From positions 1 to 54,951 of the forward strand of contig NZ_JBDJAW010000049.1 in the NCBI RefSeq assembly GCF_039649665.1: a stretch of DNA of 54,951 nt, read 5' to 3'. The number at the start of each line of letters is the position of its first letter. Position 1 is the stretch's first letter. This stretch comes from Microbispora sp. ZYX-F-249 (GTDB lineage: Bacteria > Actinomycetota > Actinomycetes > Streptosporangiales > Streptosporangiaceae). Below are positions 30,904 to 38,696 of the stretch, piece after piece. Made by a program: the position numbers and the translations under genes. The notes beneath the pieces were generated by a model, which saw only the letters and a list, made by a program, of their open reading frames with translations, was not told the DNA's origin and made no database searches.

Positions 30904-32330
30904 CGCGACGCACCTCCCGCCGCCTTCAGCTGCCCCGCCGCGGCCTTCAGCGCCTCGTCGTAGCCGACGATCTCGGCCCCGGGGTGCTCCTTCACATAGG
31001 ACTGCGCGCCGTCCTGCGTGGTGAAGGGCTTGAACCGCTCGTCCTCGCCCGCCGCCGGGTCGCGCACCCAGACCGACCTGTCCGCGAACCAGTGCGTCCC
31101 GGTGGCCGCGTCCGGCACGTACGCGGCCCGTACGGTCCTGCCGCCGGAGGTGGCGGCGGCGACCTGGCGCAGCAGGCAGGCGGGGGTGGCCGCGGGGCGC
31201 AGCCGGTCCTCCCCGGCCAGCCAGACCTCGCCCGCCTTCGCCGGGTCGCCGGCGGCGGTCCCGCAGGCCTCGTCGGTCCCGTCGATCTTCGCGGCGTTGA
31301 CGGTGCTCGCGGTGTCGGCGTCATAGGAGGCGCCGTACGCCTTCCTGAGGTAGGAGTCGTTGGCGAACCTCGCCACGTCGACGCCGGCGAAGTCGGTGCC
31401 GATCGACTTGAGGTACTTCTGGTCGTGGTCGAGGGCGGCCAGCAGCCGCGGCTTCATCGTGACGTCGAACGACGCGATGCCGTCGCGGCCGTTGTAGAGG
31501 TAGACGACCTCGGCCGGCAGGCCGGTGGCCTCGGCGACCGCCTCGGCGGCCTCGACCGGATGCTCGTGCAGGTACCTCGTCGCGTCGATCTGCGCCTGCA
31601 GGAACGCCTGGACCACGTCCGGGTGCTCCTTCGCGTACGCCTGCCGTACGACGACGCCGTGGAACGTCGGCACGTCGAGCGCCGAGCCGTCGTAGACGAG
31701 GCGGGCCTGGTCCCGGAAGACGAGCAGCCCCGGCCAGGCCACGAACTGGGCGTATCCCTGCACATTGCCCGACTGCAGCGCGGACGCGCCGACCGGCGGC
31801 TGCTGGTTGACGACCTCCACGTCGGTCGCGGGGTCCAGCCCGGCCCGCTCCAGAGCCTGGACGAGCGTGCCGTGACCGGCCGACCCGGAGCTGGCGGAGA
31901 CCTTCTTCCCCTTCAGGCCGGCCAGCGTCCGCACGTCCGACGACGGGGCGACGACCACGGAGTTCAGCCCGCCGCGCAGGTTGTAGCCGGTCACCGAGAC
32001 GAGCTCGGTCCGCGCGGCGGCCACGCCCTGGGTGCGGGAGGCGTTGATGAGGAGCGGGTAGTCGCCCATCGACCCGATGTCGATCTTCCCGGCCACCATC
32101 TTGGCGGTGATCGGGGCGCCGGTGTCGTAGTCCTGCCACTCGACGCGGTACCCGTCTCCGAGGCGCTTTTCGAGGTAGCCGAGACCGCGCAGCAGCGTGC
32201 CCGCGGTCACGGTGTTGATGGTCTTCGACTGGTATCCGACGACGACCGTCCGCCTGCCGTCGCCGGCGCCGGCGGAGACGGAGCACCCCGCCGCGGCCAG
32301 CAGCGCCACGGCGGCGATGAGCTTGCGCAT
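30900..32330 (-). CDS. NitT/TauT-type substrate-binding lipoprotein with a NosL-like C-terminal domain
   Basis: At 476 residues this is about 150 longer than ordinary SsuA/TauA receptors. A lipobox (AAAGC) ends the signal peptide. The SsuA-like domain runs to about residue 330 (VVVGYQSKTINTVTAGTLL, IDIGSMGDYPLLINA, KKVSASSGSAGHGTLVQALE). The extra C-terminal part, starting near GEVWLAGEDRLRPAATPACLL, ends with FTTQDGAQSYVKEHPGAEIV, similar to NosL, a copper-binding lipoprotein of nitrous oxide reductase assembly. The NosL assignment is from pattern only. ATG 32330 is preceded by AAGGA. Confidence 0.8.
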   Translation of the reverse strand: MRKLIAAVALLAAAGCSVSAGAGDGRRTVVVGYQSKTINTVTAGTLLRGLGYLEKRLGDGYRVEWQDYDTGAPITAKMVAGKIDIGSMGDYPLLINASRTQGVAAARTELVSVTGYNLRGGLNSVVVAPSSDVRTLAGLKGKKVSASSGSAGHGTLVQALERAGLDPATDVEVVNQQPPVGASALQSGNVQGYAQFVAWPGLLVFRDQARLVYDGSALDVPTFHGVVVRQAYAKEHPDVVQAFLQAQIDATRYLHEHPVEAAEAVAEATGLPAEVVYLYNGRDGIASFDVTMKPRLLAALDHDQKYLKSIGTDFAGVDVARFANDSYLRKAYGASYDADTASTVNAAKIDGTDEACGTAAGDPAKAGEVWLAGEDRLRPAATPACLLRQVAAATSGGRTVRAAYVPDAATGTHWFADRSVWVRDPAAGEDERFKPFTTQDGAQSYVKEHPGAEIVGYDEALKAAAGQLKAAGGASR

Positions 32331-32341
32331 GGGATGTCCTT

Positions 32342-32569
32342 CTATCGGAGCAGGTAGGGGATGTTCACCGTGACGGCGTCCGCGGGGCACCGGTCGGCGC
32401 AGGGGCCGCAGTACCAGCACTCGTCCACGTGCATGTACGCCTTGCCGCTGACCTCGTGGATGGCCAGCGAGTCGAGCGGGCACACGTCCACGCACAGCGT
32501 GCAGCCCTCGATGCACAGTGACTCGTCGATCGTCACGGGCACGTCGACGCGGTTATCGACCAGGGTCAT
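32342..32569 (-). CDS. 2[4Fe-4S] ferredoxin
   Basis: This 75-residue protein has two cluster motifs, CIEGCTLCVDVCP and CWYCGPCADRCP, typical of bacterial dicluster ferredoxins and reminiscent of AprB. It probably passes electrons to or from the FAD-HEAT flavoprotein encoded in the same operon. ATG 32569 is chosen because GGAGGA lies seven bases upstream; an ATG at 32593 is in frame but has no ribosome-binding site. It overlaps the regulator gene by 17 bp. Confidence 0.9.
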   Translation of the reverse strand: MTLVDNRVDVPVTIDESLCIEGCTLCVDVCPLDSLAIHEVSGKAYMHVDECWYCGPCADRCPADAVTVNIPYLLR

Positions 32570-33302
32570 CGGTGTTCCTCCAGAGGTGGCCACGCATGGT
32601 GAGGCGGTCGCCGCGGAACCTGACGAACTCCAGGTCGACCGGGCGGCCGTCGGACAGATGGGTGAGGCGCTCGACCATGAGCAGCGCCGCGCCGCGCGGC
32701 GCGTCGAGGACGGCCGCGGTGTGGGGGTCGGCGTTCACGGCCTCGATCGTCAGCTCGGCCACGCCGAGCGGCTGCCCGGCGATCCGTTCCAGCAGCACGA
32801 ACACGTCGTTGTGCACGAGATCGGCGTCGAAGAGCGGCTCCCCCACCTCGCGGACGAGATAGGTGAGGTCGAGCGAGAGCGGCAGGCCGTTGAGCCGGCG
32901 CAGCCGCTCCACGTAGACGACGTCCTCCCCCGGCGGCAGGCCGAGCCGCCCCCGCACGGCGGCCGGAGGCGGGATCAGCCCCATCGCGCGGACCTCGTTG
33001 GTCACCTCGCCGTGCTCCCGGAGGGTCTCGGCGAGGCCGAGCAGCCGGTGCAGGCCGTGCGGGTACTTCTCCGCGGCGACGGTGGTGCCGACGCCCGGGC
33101 ACCGCTCGATGAGGCCCTCGTCCCGCAGCAGGTCCAGGGCGTCCCTGATCGTGTTGCGGGAGGTCCCGAACTCCCGTGCGAGGGCGGCCTCCAGCGGCAG
33201 GTGCCCACCGCCGAAGCCGCCGTGCAGGACCTCCCGCCGCAGCAGGTCGGCGACCTGGCGGGCCCTGTCCGCCCGGCGCCGTCTCGCGTCCGCCAACTCC
33301 AT
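32553..33302 (-). CDS. GntR-family regulator with UTRA domain (HutC subfamily)
   Basis: This 249-residue protein has an N-terminal winged helix (LEAALAREFGTSRNTIRDALDLLRDEGLI, residues about 35-65) and a C-terminal UTRA ligand-binding domain (residues about 95-240, with the usual VYVERLRRLNGLPLSLDLTYL segment). It is the first gene of the ferredoxin/ABC/flavoprotein operon and has palindromic operator copy 5 only ten bases before its ATG, so autoregulation is likely. It is the only regulator encoded inside a unit that carries this operator, and so a candidate for the shared regulator. Confidence 0.88.
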   Translation of the reverse strand: MELADARRRRADRARQVADLLRREVLHGGFGGGHLPLEAALAREFGTSRNTIRDALDLLRDEGLIERCPGVGTTVAAEKYPHGLHRLLGLAETLREHGEVTNEVRAMGLIPPPAAVRGRLGLPPGEDVVYVERLRRLNGLPLSLDLTYLVREVGEPLFDADLVHNDVFVLLERIAGQPLGVAELTIEAVNADPHTAAVLDAPRGAALLMVERLTHLSDGRPVDLEFVRFRGDRLTMRGHLWRNTDDPGR

Positions 33303-33312
33303 GAAGCATAAG

Positions 33313-33329
33313 CCTACTGTTCAGGTAGG
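33313..33329. promoter_or_regulatory. 17-bp palindromic operator, copy 5, before the GntR gene
   Basis: CCTACTGTTCAGGTAGG has five of six arm positions symmetrical and matches copies 1 and 2. It ends ten bases before the ATG of the leftward GntR gene, next to a TATGCT/GCTTAT -10-like box, the same layout as at the LanC-like gene. Confidence 0.6.
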
Positions 33330-33450
33330 GATATGCGGATAACGGCGGAATTACGCCACCCCGGCAGGTCGCCTCACCGCCGTGAGCTGCGATTTCGTCG
33401 GGAGGCAGCCGACAACCGCCACCCCCGGGAGCGGTGACGGAGCCCGCCGA

Positions 33451-34104
33451 TCAGTCGTCCGGGGTGATCAGGCCGCTCGAGTAGGCGTACGCGATGGCGC
33501 GGGCCCGGTCGCGCAGGCCGAGCTTGTCCAGCACCCGGCCGAGGTGGGTCTTGACCGTCGTCTCGCCGAGGAACAGCCGGGCGGCGATCTCGGCGTTCGA
33601 CAGGCCGCGGCCGACCAGCGCCAGCACCTCCGCCTCCCGGGCGGTGAGCCTGTCCAGGGCCGGGTCGCGCGGGCGCGGGCGCGGGGCGCCGGCGTACCGG
33701 CCGATGACCCGCGGCACCACGGCCGGGTCGAGCAGGCCGCGCCCGGCGGCCACCTCGCGCAGCGCCTCCAGGAGCTGCTCGGGCGGGGAGACCTTGAGCA
33801 GGAACCCCGCCACCCCGGCCCGCAGCGCCCCGTCGACCAGCACGTCCTCGTCGAACGTGGTCAGGATCAGCACCCGCACGCCCGGGTGCTCCGCGGCGAT
33901 CGCCCCGGCCGCGCCGATTCCGTCCAGGCCCGGCATCCGGGCGTCCATCAGCACGACGTCCGGGCGCGTCGCGGCGGCCACCCGGACCGCCTCGTCGCCG
34001 TCGGCGGCCTCCCCGACGACCTCCATGTCCGGCTCGTCGGAGATCAGCATGCGCAGCCCGGCGCGCATGATCGCCTCGTCGTCGGCGAGCACCACCCTGA
34101 TCAT
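33451..34104 (-). CDS. NarL/LuxR-family response regulator
   Basis: This 217-residue protein has a receiver domain with the acidic pair DD (8-9), phospho-acceptor Asp 54 in LMDARMPG and Lys in LLKVSPPEQ, followed by a LuxR-type helix-turn-helix (LTAREAEVLALVGRGLSNAEIAARLFLGETTVKTHL, given in one family block of two helices). It overlaps its histidine kinase gene (ATGA). The pair probably controls the divergent membrane protein gene at 35510. Confidence 0.93.
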   Translation of the reverse strand: MIRVVLADDEAIMRAGLRMLISDEPDMEVVGEAADGDEAVRVAAATRPDVVLMDARMPGLDGIGAAGAIAAEHPGVRVLILTTFDEDVLVDGALRAGVAGFLLKVSPPEQLLEALREVAAGRGLLDPAVVPRVIGRYAGAPRPRPRDPALDRLTAREAEVLALVGRGLSNAEIAARLFLGETTVKTHLGRVLDKLGLRDRARAIAYAYSSGLITPDD

Positions 34105-35294
34105 GCGATCCCTCCGGCCGGGACGGGGAACGTCGCGTACACCTCGTAACCACCGGCCTCGCGGGGGCCGGTGCGCAGCGTCCCGCCGAACATGCCGACC
34201 CGCTCGCGCATCCCCACCAGCCCGTGCCCGCCGGCGCGCGACTCGGGGGACGCGGGGGACAGGGGGGACACGGGGGACACGGGGGACACGGCCGGGGCGC
34301 CGCGGCCGTCGTCGGTCACCCGGAGCGCGACCTCACCCGTGCGGTAGGCCACCTCGATCGCCGCCCGGCCGGCGCCCGCGTGCCGCAGCACGTTCGTCAG
34401 GGCCTCCTGGGCGACCCGGTACGCCGACATGTCGAGCCCCACGGGCAGCGACACGGGCTCCCCGGTGACGGCCAGGGAGATGTCGAGCCCGGCCGACCGC
34501 ACCTGAGCCACCAGGTCCTCGATCCGGCGCAGCGACGGCGGGGGCCCGAGACCGTCGGCGGCGTCGGGCCGCAGCAGCCCGACCACCCGCCGGATCTCCT
34601 CCACCGAGCGGCGGCCCAGCTCCTCCACCTGGGCGAGCGCGTCGCGTTCGACGGGACGGTCGGCGAGCCTGCGGCGCAGCACCCCGGCCTGCATCGTCAT
34701 GACGCTCAGCGTGTGCGCCACGGCGTCGTGGAGCTCTCGGGAGATCCTGGCCCGCTCCTCGTCGACGGCCGCCCGCGCCCGGGCCTCGCGTTCCGCGGCC
34801 AGCGCGTCGGCGAGCGCCGCGAGCTGGGCGGACCGCGTCTGCTCCCGGCGCAGCAACGCGCCGAGACACCAGGCGCAGCTGACCAGTGCGCCGAAGAACA
34901 GGAACTCCCATGGGCTCTCGCCGGACACGGTCAGCGCCGCCGCCGGCACCAGCGCGGCCCCCGCGGCCGCGGTCAGCCCGCGGCGGACCGTGCTGCGGAA
35001 TCCGGCGTGCGCCACGAGGACCAGTTCCGCGATCAGCTGGGCGCCGCCGAGACCCTCGGCCCCGGCCGCGAGCGCGAGCGGGAAGCTCAGCATCGCGATG
35101 GTCATGCCGGTCACCGGGTACAGCGCGGCGACCGGGAAGCACGCCGCGACCGCCGCCGCGAGCGCGATGTCGCGGGCGTTCGTGCCGCCGCGCCCGGGGT
35201 CCGCGGACATCTCGACCGCCGCCACGACGGCGAACAGCATCGCGGCGCCCACACCGAGCGCCAGCCACTGCCCACGCCCCTGCGGTGCGCGCAC
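34101..35294 (-). CDS. DesK-type sensor histidine kinase
   Basis: This 397-residue kinase has an N-terminal membrane sensor of about five helices, a HisKA_3 dimerisation domain with ISRELHDAVAHTL (phospho-His about 189), and an HATPase domain ending in AGGHGLVGMRERV. Between the N box (YRVAQEALTNVLRHA) and the GHGL loop the ATP lid contains a Ser-Pro repeat (VSPVSPVSPLSPASPE) encoded by 9-base repeats near 34250-34290. GTG 35294 is taken as start because GGAGG lies six bases upstream; TTG 35304-35306 is in frame but contains that GGAGG region downstream of it. Confidence 0.9.
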   Translation of the reverse strand: MRAPQGRGQWLALGVGAAMLFAVVAAVEMSADPGRGGTNARDIALAAAVAACFPVAALYPVTGMTIAMLSFPLALAAGAEGLGGAQLIAELVLVAHAGFRSTVRRGLTAAAGAALVPAAALTVSGESPWEFLFFGALVSCAWCLGALLRREQTRSAQLAALADALAAEREARARAAVDEERARISRELHDAVAHTLSVMTMQAGVLRRRLADRPVERDALAQVEELGRRSVEEIRRVVGLLRPDAADGLGPPPSLRRIEDLVAQVRSAGLDISLAVTGEPVSLPVGLDMSAYRVAQEALTNVLRHAGAGRAAIEVAYRTGEVALRVTDDGRGAPAVSPVSPVSPLSPASPESRAGGHGLVGMRERVGMFGGTLRTGPREAGGYEVYATFPVPAGGIA

Positions 35295-35325
35295 ATCGCC
35301 CTCCAAACGGACAATCGCGACCTAA

Positions 35326-35336
35326 GTGGCCGCCAC
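35326..35336. repeat. Short palindrome GTGGCCGCCAC, copy 1
   Basis: GTGGCCGCCAC lies between the divergent histidine kinase and membrane protein genes. An identical copy (36246-36256) lies beyond the membrane protein gene. The shared block is AGTGGCCGCCAC. Purpose unknown; a response-regulator site is possible. Confidence 0.3.
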
Positions 35337-35509
35337 ATGGAGGGTAACGGCACGCGGGCCACCCGGGGATCGGCTCCCGGGAGGACCCCGCGCGGCCGTC
35401 CGTCCTCCCCGGAGACGACCCGGCGCCGCCTTGGCCGCCTCACGGTCGCAGAGACGACGGACCCGCACGGCGATCCGCCGGACCCGGCCCCGGCCATAGC
35501 TTTCCGGCC

Positions 35510-36226
35510 ATGACAACGACGAACACCGGTTTCGGCGCCACCGGCGCGCCGCTGCGCCGCCTCGCCGGCGCCGCTCTGATCACCGCTCCGGTCCTCATGA
35601 CCGGCGGCATGCTCACCTCGCCGCCGCAGACCGGCGACTCCTCCTCCGCCTACCTCTCCTCACTCGCCGGGGACTTCGGCCTGACCGTGCTGTCGGCGAA
35701 CCTGTTCCACTACGCCTGGGTGCTCATCGCGCTGGGCGTTCCGGGCGCGTTGCTGCTGCTGCGCGGCCGGCGCGGCCGGGGGCTCACCACCGCCGGCGTG
35801 GGGCTCACGATGTTCGGAGCGATGCAGATGTCCGGTCTGCTGCTGTCGGACTGGTTCACCGGGGCGATGCCGGGCGTCGTCCCCCTCGGCGACGCGGTGC
35901 GGGTCTTCGACCAGGTGACCGCCGACCCCTCGCTGAGCGCCTGGCGGCTGAGCGGCGTGGCCGGAGGCGTCCTGCTGCTGCCGCTCGTCCTGGCGGGGCT
36001 GGCCCGGGCCGGCGTCGTCGGCTGGTGGACGGTGCCGGTCGTCGCGCTCCCCTACCTCGCCGGTCCGGCCGTCCCGGTCGCCGGGCCGGTGCTGGCGCTG
36101 GCGGCGTACGCCCCGCTCATGCTGGTCGGCGCACGGCTGCTGCGCCGGTCCCGATCCGACGTGCGCACCGCCGAGGCGGCCGGCTCGCACGACTCCTCCG
36201 ATCGGCCGGTCGAGACCGGCCGATAG
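35510..36226 (+). CDS. DUF4386-like integral membrane protein
   Basis: This 238-residue protein has about six hydrophobic segments, beginning LRRLAGAALITAPVLMTGG, and ends in a hydrophilic tail. The size and layout resemble DUF4386/DUF998-type membrane proteins; I am not certain of the family. It is divergent from the two-component system, a common arrangement for its target. The ATG at 35510 has no clear Shine-Dalgarno but follows CATAGCT at 9 bases, consistent with leaderless transcription. Confidence 0.75.
   Translation: MTTTNTGFGATGAPLRRLAGAALITAPVLMTGGMLTSPPQTGDSSSAYLSSLAGDFGLTVLSANLFHYAWVLIALGVPGALLLLRGRRGRGLTTAGVGLTMFGAMQMSGLLLSDWFTGAMPGVVPLGDAVRVFDQVTADPSLSAWRLSGVAGGVLLLPLVLAGLARAGVVGWWTVPVVALPYLAGPAVPVAGPVLALAAYAPLMLVGARLLRRSRSDVRTAEAAGSHDSSDRPVETGR
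36201..36224. terminator. Perfect palindrome overlapping the stop codon of the membrane protein gene
   Basis: Arms of 11 bases, ATCGGCCGGTC and GACCGGCCGAT, flank a two-base centre and run into the TAG stop. Such a hairpin can end transcription; a protein-binding site is an alternative. The 264-base stretch that follows (to 36490) holds a second GTGGCCGCCAC copy and a low-complexity open frame but no gene I can support. Confidence 0.5.
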
Positions 36227-36245
36227 GCCGGACCCGCCCGGCCGA

Positions 36246-36256
36246 GTGGCCGCCAC
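36246..36256. repeat. Short palindrome GTGGCCGCCAC, copy 2
   Basis: Identical to the copy at 35326-35336, sharing the 12-base block AGTGGCCGCCAC, and lying upstream of the sorbosone-dehydrogenase-like gene. Confidence 0.3.
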
Positions 36257-36490
36257 GATGAGCCCGGAGGCGGAGGCCGAGCCTGCGGACCGTCGGACAG
36301 AGTCGGGGTGCCGCCCCCGAGAGTCCGTGAAAGGCAATGACGTGGAAGCCCTGCCCATCCTCCTTTCCGCCGGCCGCCTCGGCGCCCTCGTGCCACCGCC
36401 CGCCGCACGTGCGCGTCACGTCGTCACCGGATCGCCCGCCACCGGATCGCCCGCCCCCGCCTCCGCCTCCGCCGATCGGGGGTGGTCCCG

Positions 36491-37893
36491 GTGAGCGGCC
36501 GCCGCGTGCTACGGATCGCGGTCCGCGTCCTCATGGCGTTGGGCCTGCTCGCCGTCCTCGCGGTGGCGGGCGCCTTCGCCGCCGTCGGCCGCGGCGGCGC
36601 CCCCCAGACGGAGACGCGCCTCGGGGCCGATCCCCGGCTCGAGCGGCCGGACACGTTCCCGATCCCCAAGGTCAACGCGCCCGACGTGGTCGGATGGCCC
36701 TCCGGGAGGACGCCGACGGCGCCGGCGGGTTTCTCCGTCACGCGGTTCGCGGGCGGGCTGGACCACCCGCGCTGGCTCTACCTCCTCCCCAACGGCGACG
36801 TGCTCGTGGCCGAGTCCGCCACGCTGCCGAAGGCTCCCGACTCGGTCGTGACGCGGCTGTTGTCCTGGCTGCGCCGGGGCGACGGCTCGACCAGACAGCG
36901 GAGCGCCAACCGCATCACCCTGCTGCGCGACTCCGACGGGGACGGTGTCGCGGACTTCCGCGGCACGTTCCTGGACGGACTCAACCAGCCGTTCGGCATG
37001 GCCCTGCTGAGGGCGGCACCGCCGTACGCGGTCGGGCCGGACGCCGGGCCGGGCACCGAGGTCATGTTCTACGTCGCCGGCACCGACGGCGTGTGGCGCT
37101 TCCCGCACCGGCTCGGCGACACGCGGATCACCGCCCCCGGCGAGAAGGTCCTCGACCTGCCGGCGGGCGGATACAACAACCACTGGACGCGCAACCTGCT
37201 CGCCGCCGCCGACGGCTCCAAGCTCTACGTCACCGTCGGCTCCGCGAGCAACGCGGGCGAACACGGCCTGGACGTCGAGCGCGGGCGCGCCGCCGTGCTC
37301 GAACTCGACCCCGGCGGAGGCGGCGCGCGCGTCTACGCGTCCGGCCTCAGGAACCCCAACGGTCTCGGCATCGAGCCGGTCACCGGCACGCTCTGGGCCG
37401 TCGTCAACGAACGCGACGCCCTCGGCGACGACGTGTCCCCCGACTACCTGACCAGGGTCCGCGACGGCGACTTCTACGGCTGGCCGTGGAGCTACTGGGG
37501 TCGCAACGTCGACGACCGCGTCACGCCGCCCCGGCCGGATTTGGTGGCCAGGGCCCTGCGCCCGGACTACTCGCTGGGCGCCCACACCGCTCCGCTGGGG
37601 CTGGCCTTCTCCACGGGGCCGGCGTTCCCCACCGAGTATCGCGGCGGCGCGTTCGTCGGCGAGCACGGATCGTGGAACCGCGGCGACCCGGTGGGGTACA
37701 AGTCGTCTACGTGCCGTTCGCCCACGGCATGCCCAGCGGCCCGCCCCGCGACTTCCTCACCGGCTTCAAGCCCGGCCCCGGTGACAGCACGACCTACGGG
37801 CGCCCCGTGGGAGTCGTCCTCGACCGGGCCGGAGGCCTGCTGGTCGCCGACGACGCGGGCGACACCGTGTGGCGCGTCGCGCCGGAGAGCTGA
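36491..37893 (+). pseudogene. Frameshifted PQQ-type L-sorbosone/glucose-dehydrogenase-like gene
   Basis: The product would be a membrane-anchored or secreted six-bladed beta-propeller dehydrogenase of about 467 residues: an N-terminal hydrophobic helix (VLMALGLLAVLAVAGAF), then HPRWLYLLPNGDVLVAE, FGMAL, KLYVTVGSASNAGE and VYASGLRNPNGLGIEP. Near 37702 the frame is lost: ...GEHGSWNRGDPVGYK is followed by nonsense, while another frame continues with VVYVPFAHGMPSGPPRDFL and ends properly at 37893. Adding one G after 37702 restores a continuous family-like protein. This is either a real inactivating deletion or a sequencing error. GTG 36491 follows a GGGGGTGG ribosome site. Confidence 0.85.
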
Positions 37894-37906
37894 CACCACG
37901 GCGGCA

Positions 37907-37935
37907 CGGCTCGGGGGTGCTGTGCCCCCGAGCCG
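37907..37935. terminator. Bidirectional hairpin terminator
   Basis: CGGCTCGGGGG (37907-37917) pairs with CCCCCGAGCCG (37925-37935) over a seven-base loop. It sits 13 bases after the frameshifted gene and 21 bases before the end of the convergent TetR gene. Confidence 0.85.
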
Positions 37936-37956
37936 GCTCGTGCGCCCTGCCGGGGG

Positions 37957-38598
37957 TCACCGCTGCCGGGCCAGAAGCCGCAGTCCGTTCCGCAGCAGCG
38001 CGAACGCGTGTTCCGCGTCGGCCACCGCGCCCGCGTAGCGCTCGTCGGCGGGCTCCCCGTACGCCAGGCGTTCGGCGTTGTCCTGCGCCAGCGCCCAGTG
38101 CACCGCGACGATCTGGACGGCGGCCAGCCGCGCCGTGAGCTCCGGGACGTCCGCCGTCTCCCGCAACGCCTGGGCGAGTGCGCGCTCGGCGCCGCTCTTG
38201 AACCGCTCCATCCGGGCCACCAGCGAGGGCGTGTCGAGGATCATCCGGTGCAGCTTCCGCACCTGGGGCGCGTCGTTGAGCCCGGTGATCGGGTCCCGCT
38301 CCCGCAGGCCGTCGAGGAAGTGCTCACGCAGCGCGGTGAGCGGGGCGGTGCGCGGCGGGCGGGCCCGCACGACGCGCGCCATCTCGGTCTCGTGGTCGGC
38401 GAGGCGATGCACCACGAGGTCTTCCTTCGCGGGGAAGTAGGCGAACAGCGTCCGTTTGGACACCTCGGCCGCCTCGGCCACCTGAGCCACCGAGACCTGG
38501 TTGAAGCCGTGTTCGAGGAACAGCGTGATCGCGGCCTCGGAGATCGCCGCGTGGGTCCGCCTCTTCTTCCGTTCCCGCAGCCCCGGCTCGCCGTCCAC
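37957..38598 (-). CDS. TetR-family regulator
   Basis: This 213-residue protein has a TetR DNA-binding domain at the N-terminus: RTHAAISEAAITLFLEHGFNQVSVAQVAEAAEVSKRTLFAYFPAKEDLV, with the recognition helix at about residues 38-47. The rest is a helical ligand-binding domain with a TetR_C-like MftR-type feel (RDPITGLNDAPQVRKL). GTG 38598 is the most likely start. It is divergent from a FAD monooxygenase, its probable target; the 98-base intergenic contains GGTATAC and two TTGCCCC repeats that might be its operator. Confidence 0.88.
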   Translation of the reverse strand: MDGEPGLRERKKRRTHAAISEAAITLFLEHGFNQVSVAQVAEAAEVSKRTLFAYFPAKEDLVVHRLADHETEMARVVRARPPRTAPLTALREHFLDGLRERDPITGLNDAPQVRKLHRMILDTPSLVARMERFKSGAERALAQALRETADVPELTARLAAVQIVAVHWALAQDNAERLAYGEPADERYAGAVADAEHAFALLRNGLRLLARQR

Positions 38599-38696
38599 GA
38601 CGTCACCGTAGCAAAGTATTGCCCCGGGGTTATTACTGCACCCGGTATACATTTGCCCCAAGGCGAGTTTTCCCGAGGCGAGATGGAGCGATGGCG

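Noticed and set aside
36246..36494. 82-codon open frame before the sorbosone-dehydrogenase-like gene
   Set aside because: It ends in a GTGA overlap, but the sequence is low complexity (repeated CACCGGATCGCCCG units) with no ribosome site or family; too weak to call.
38602..38690. Possible second promoter-proximal coding start for the FAD monooxygenase (ATG 38619 region)
   Set aside because: The upstream residues are not family-like and the ribosome site GGAG fits ATG 38697.
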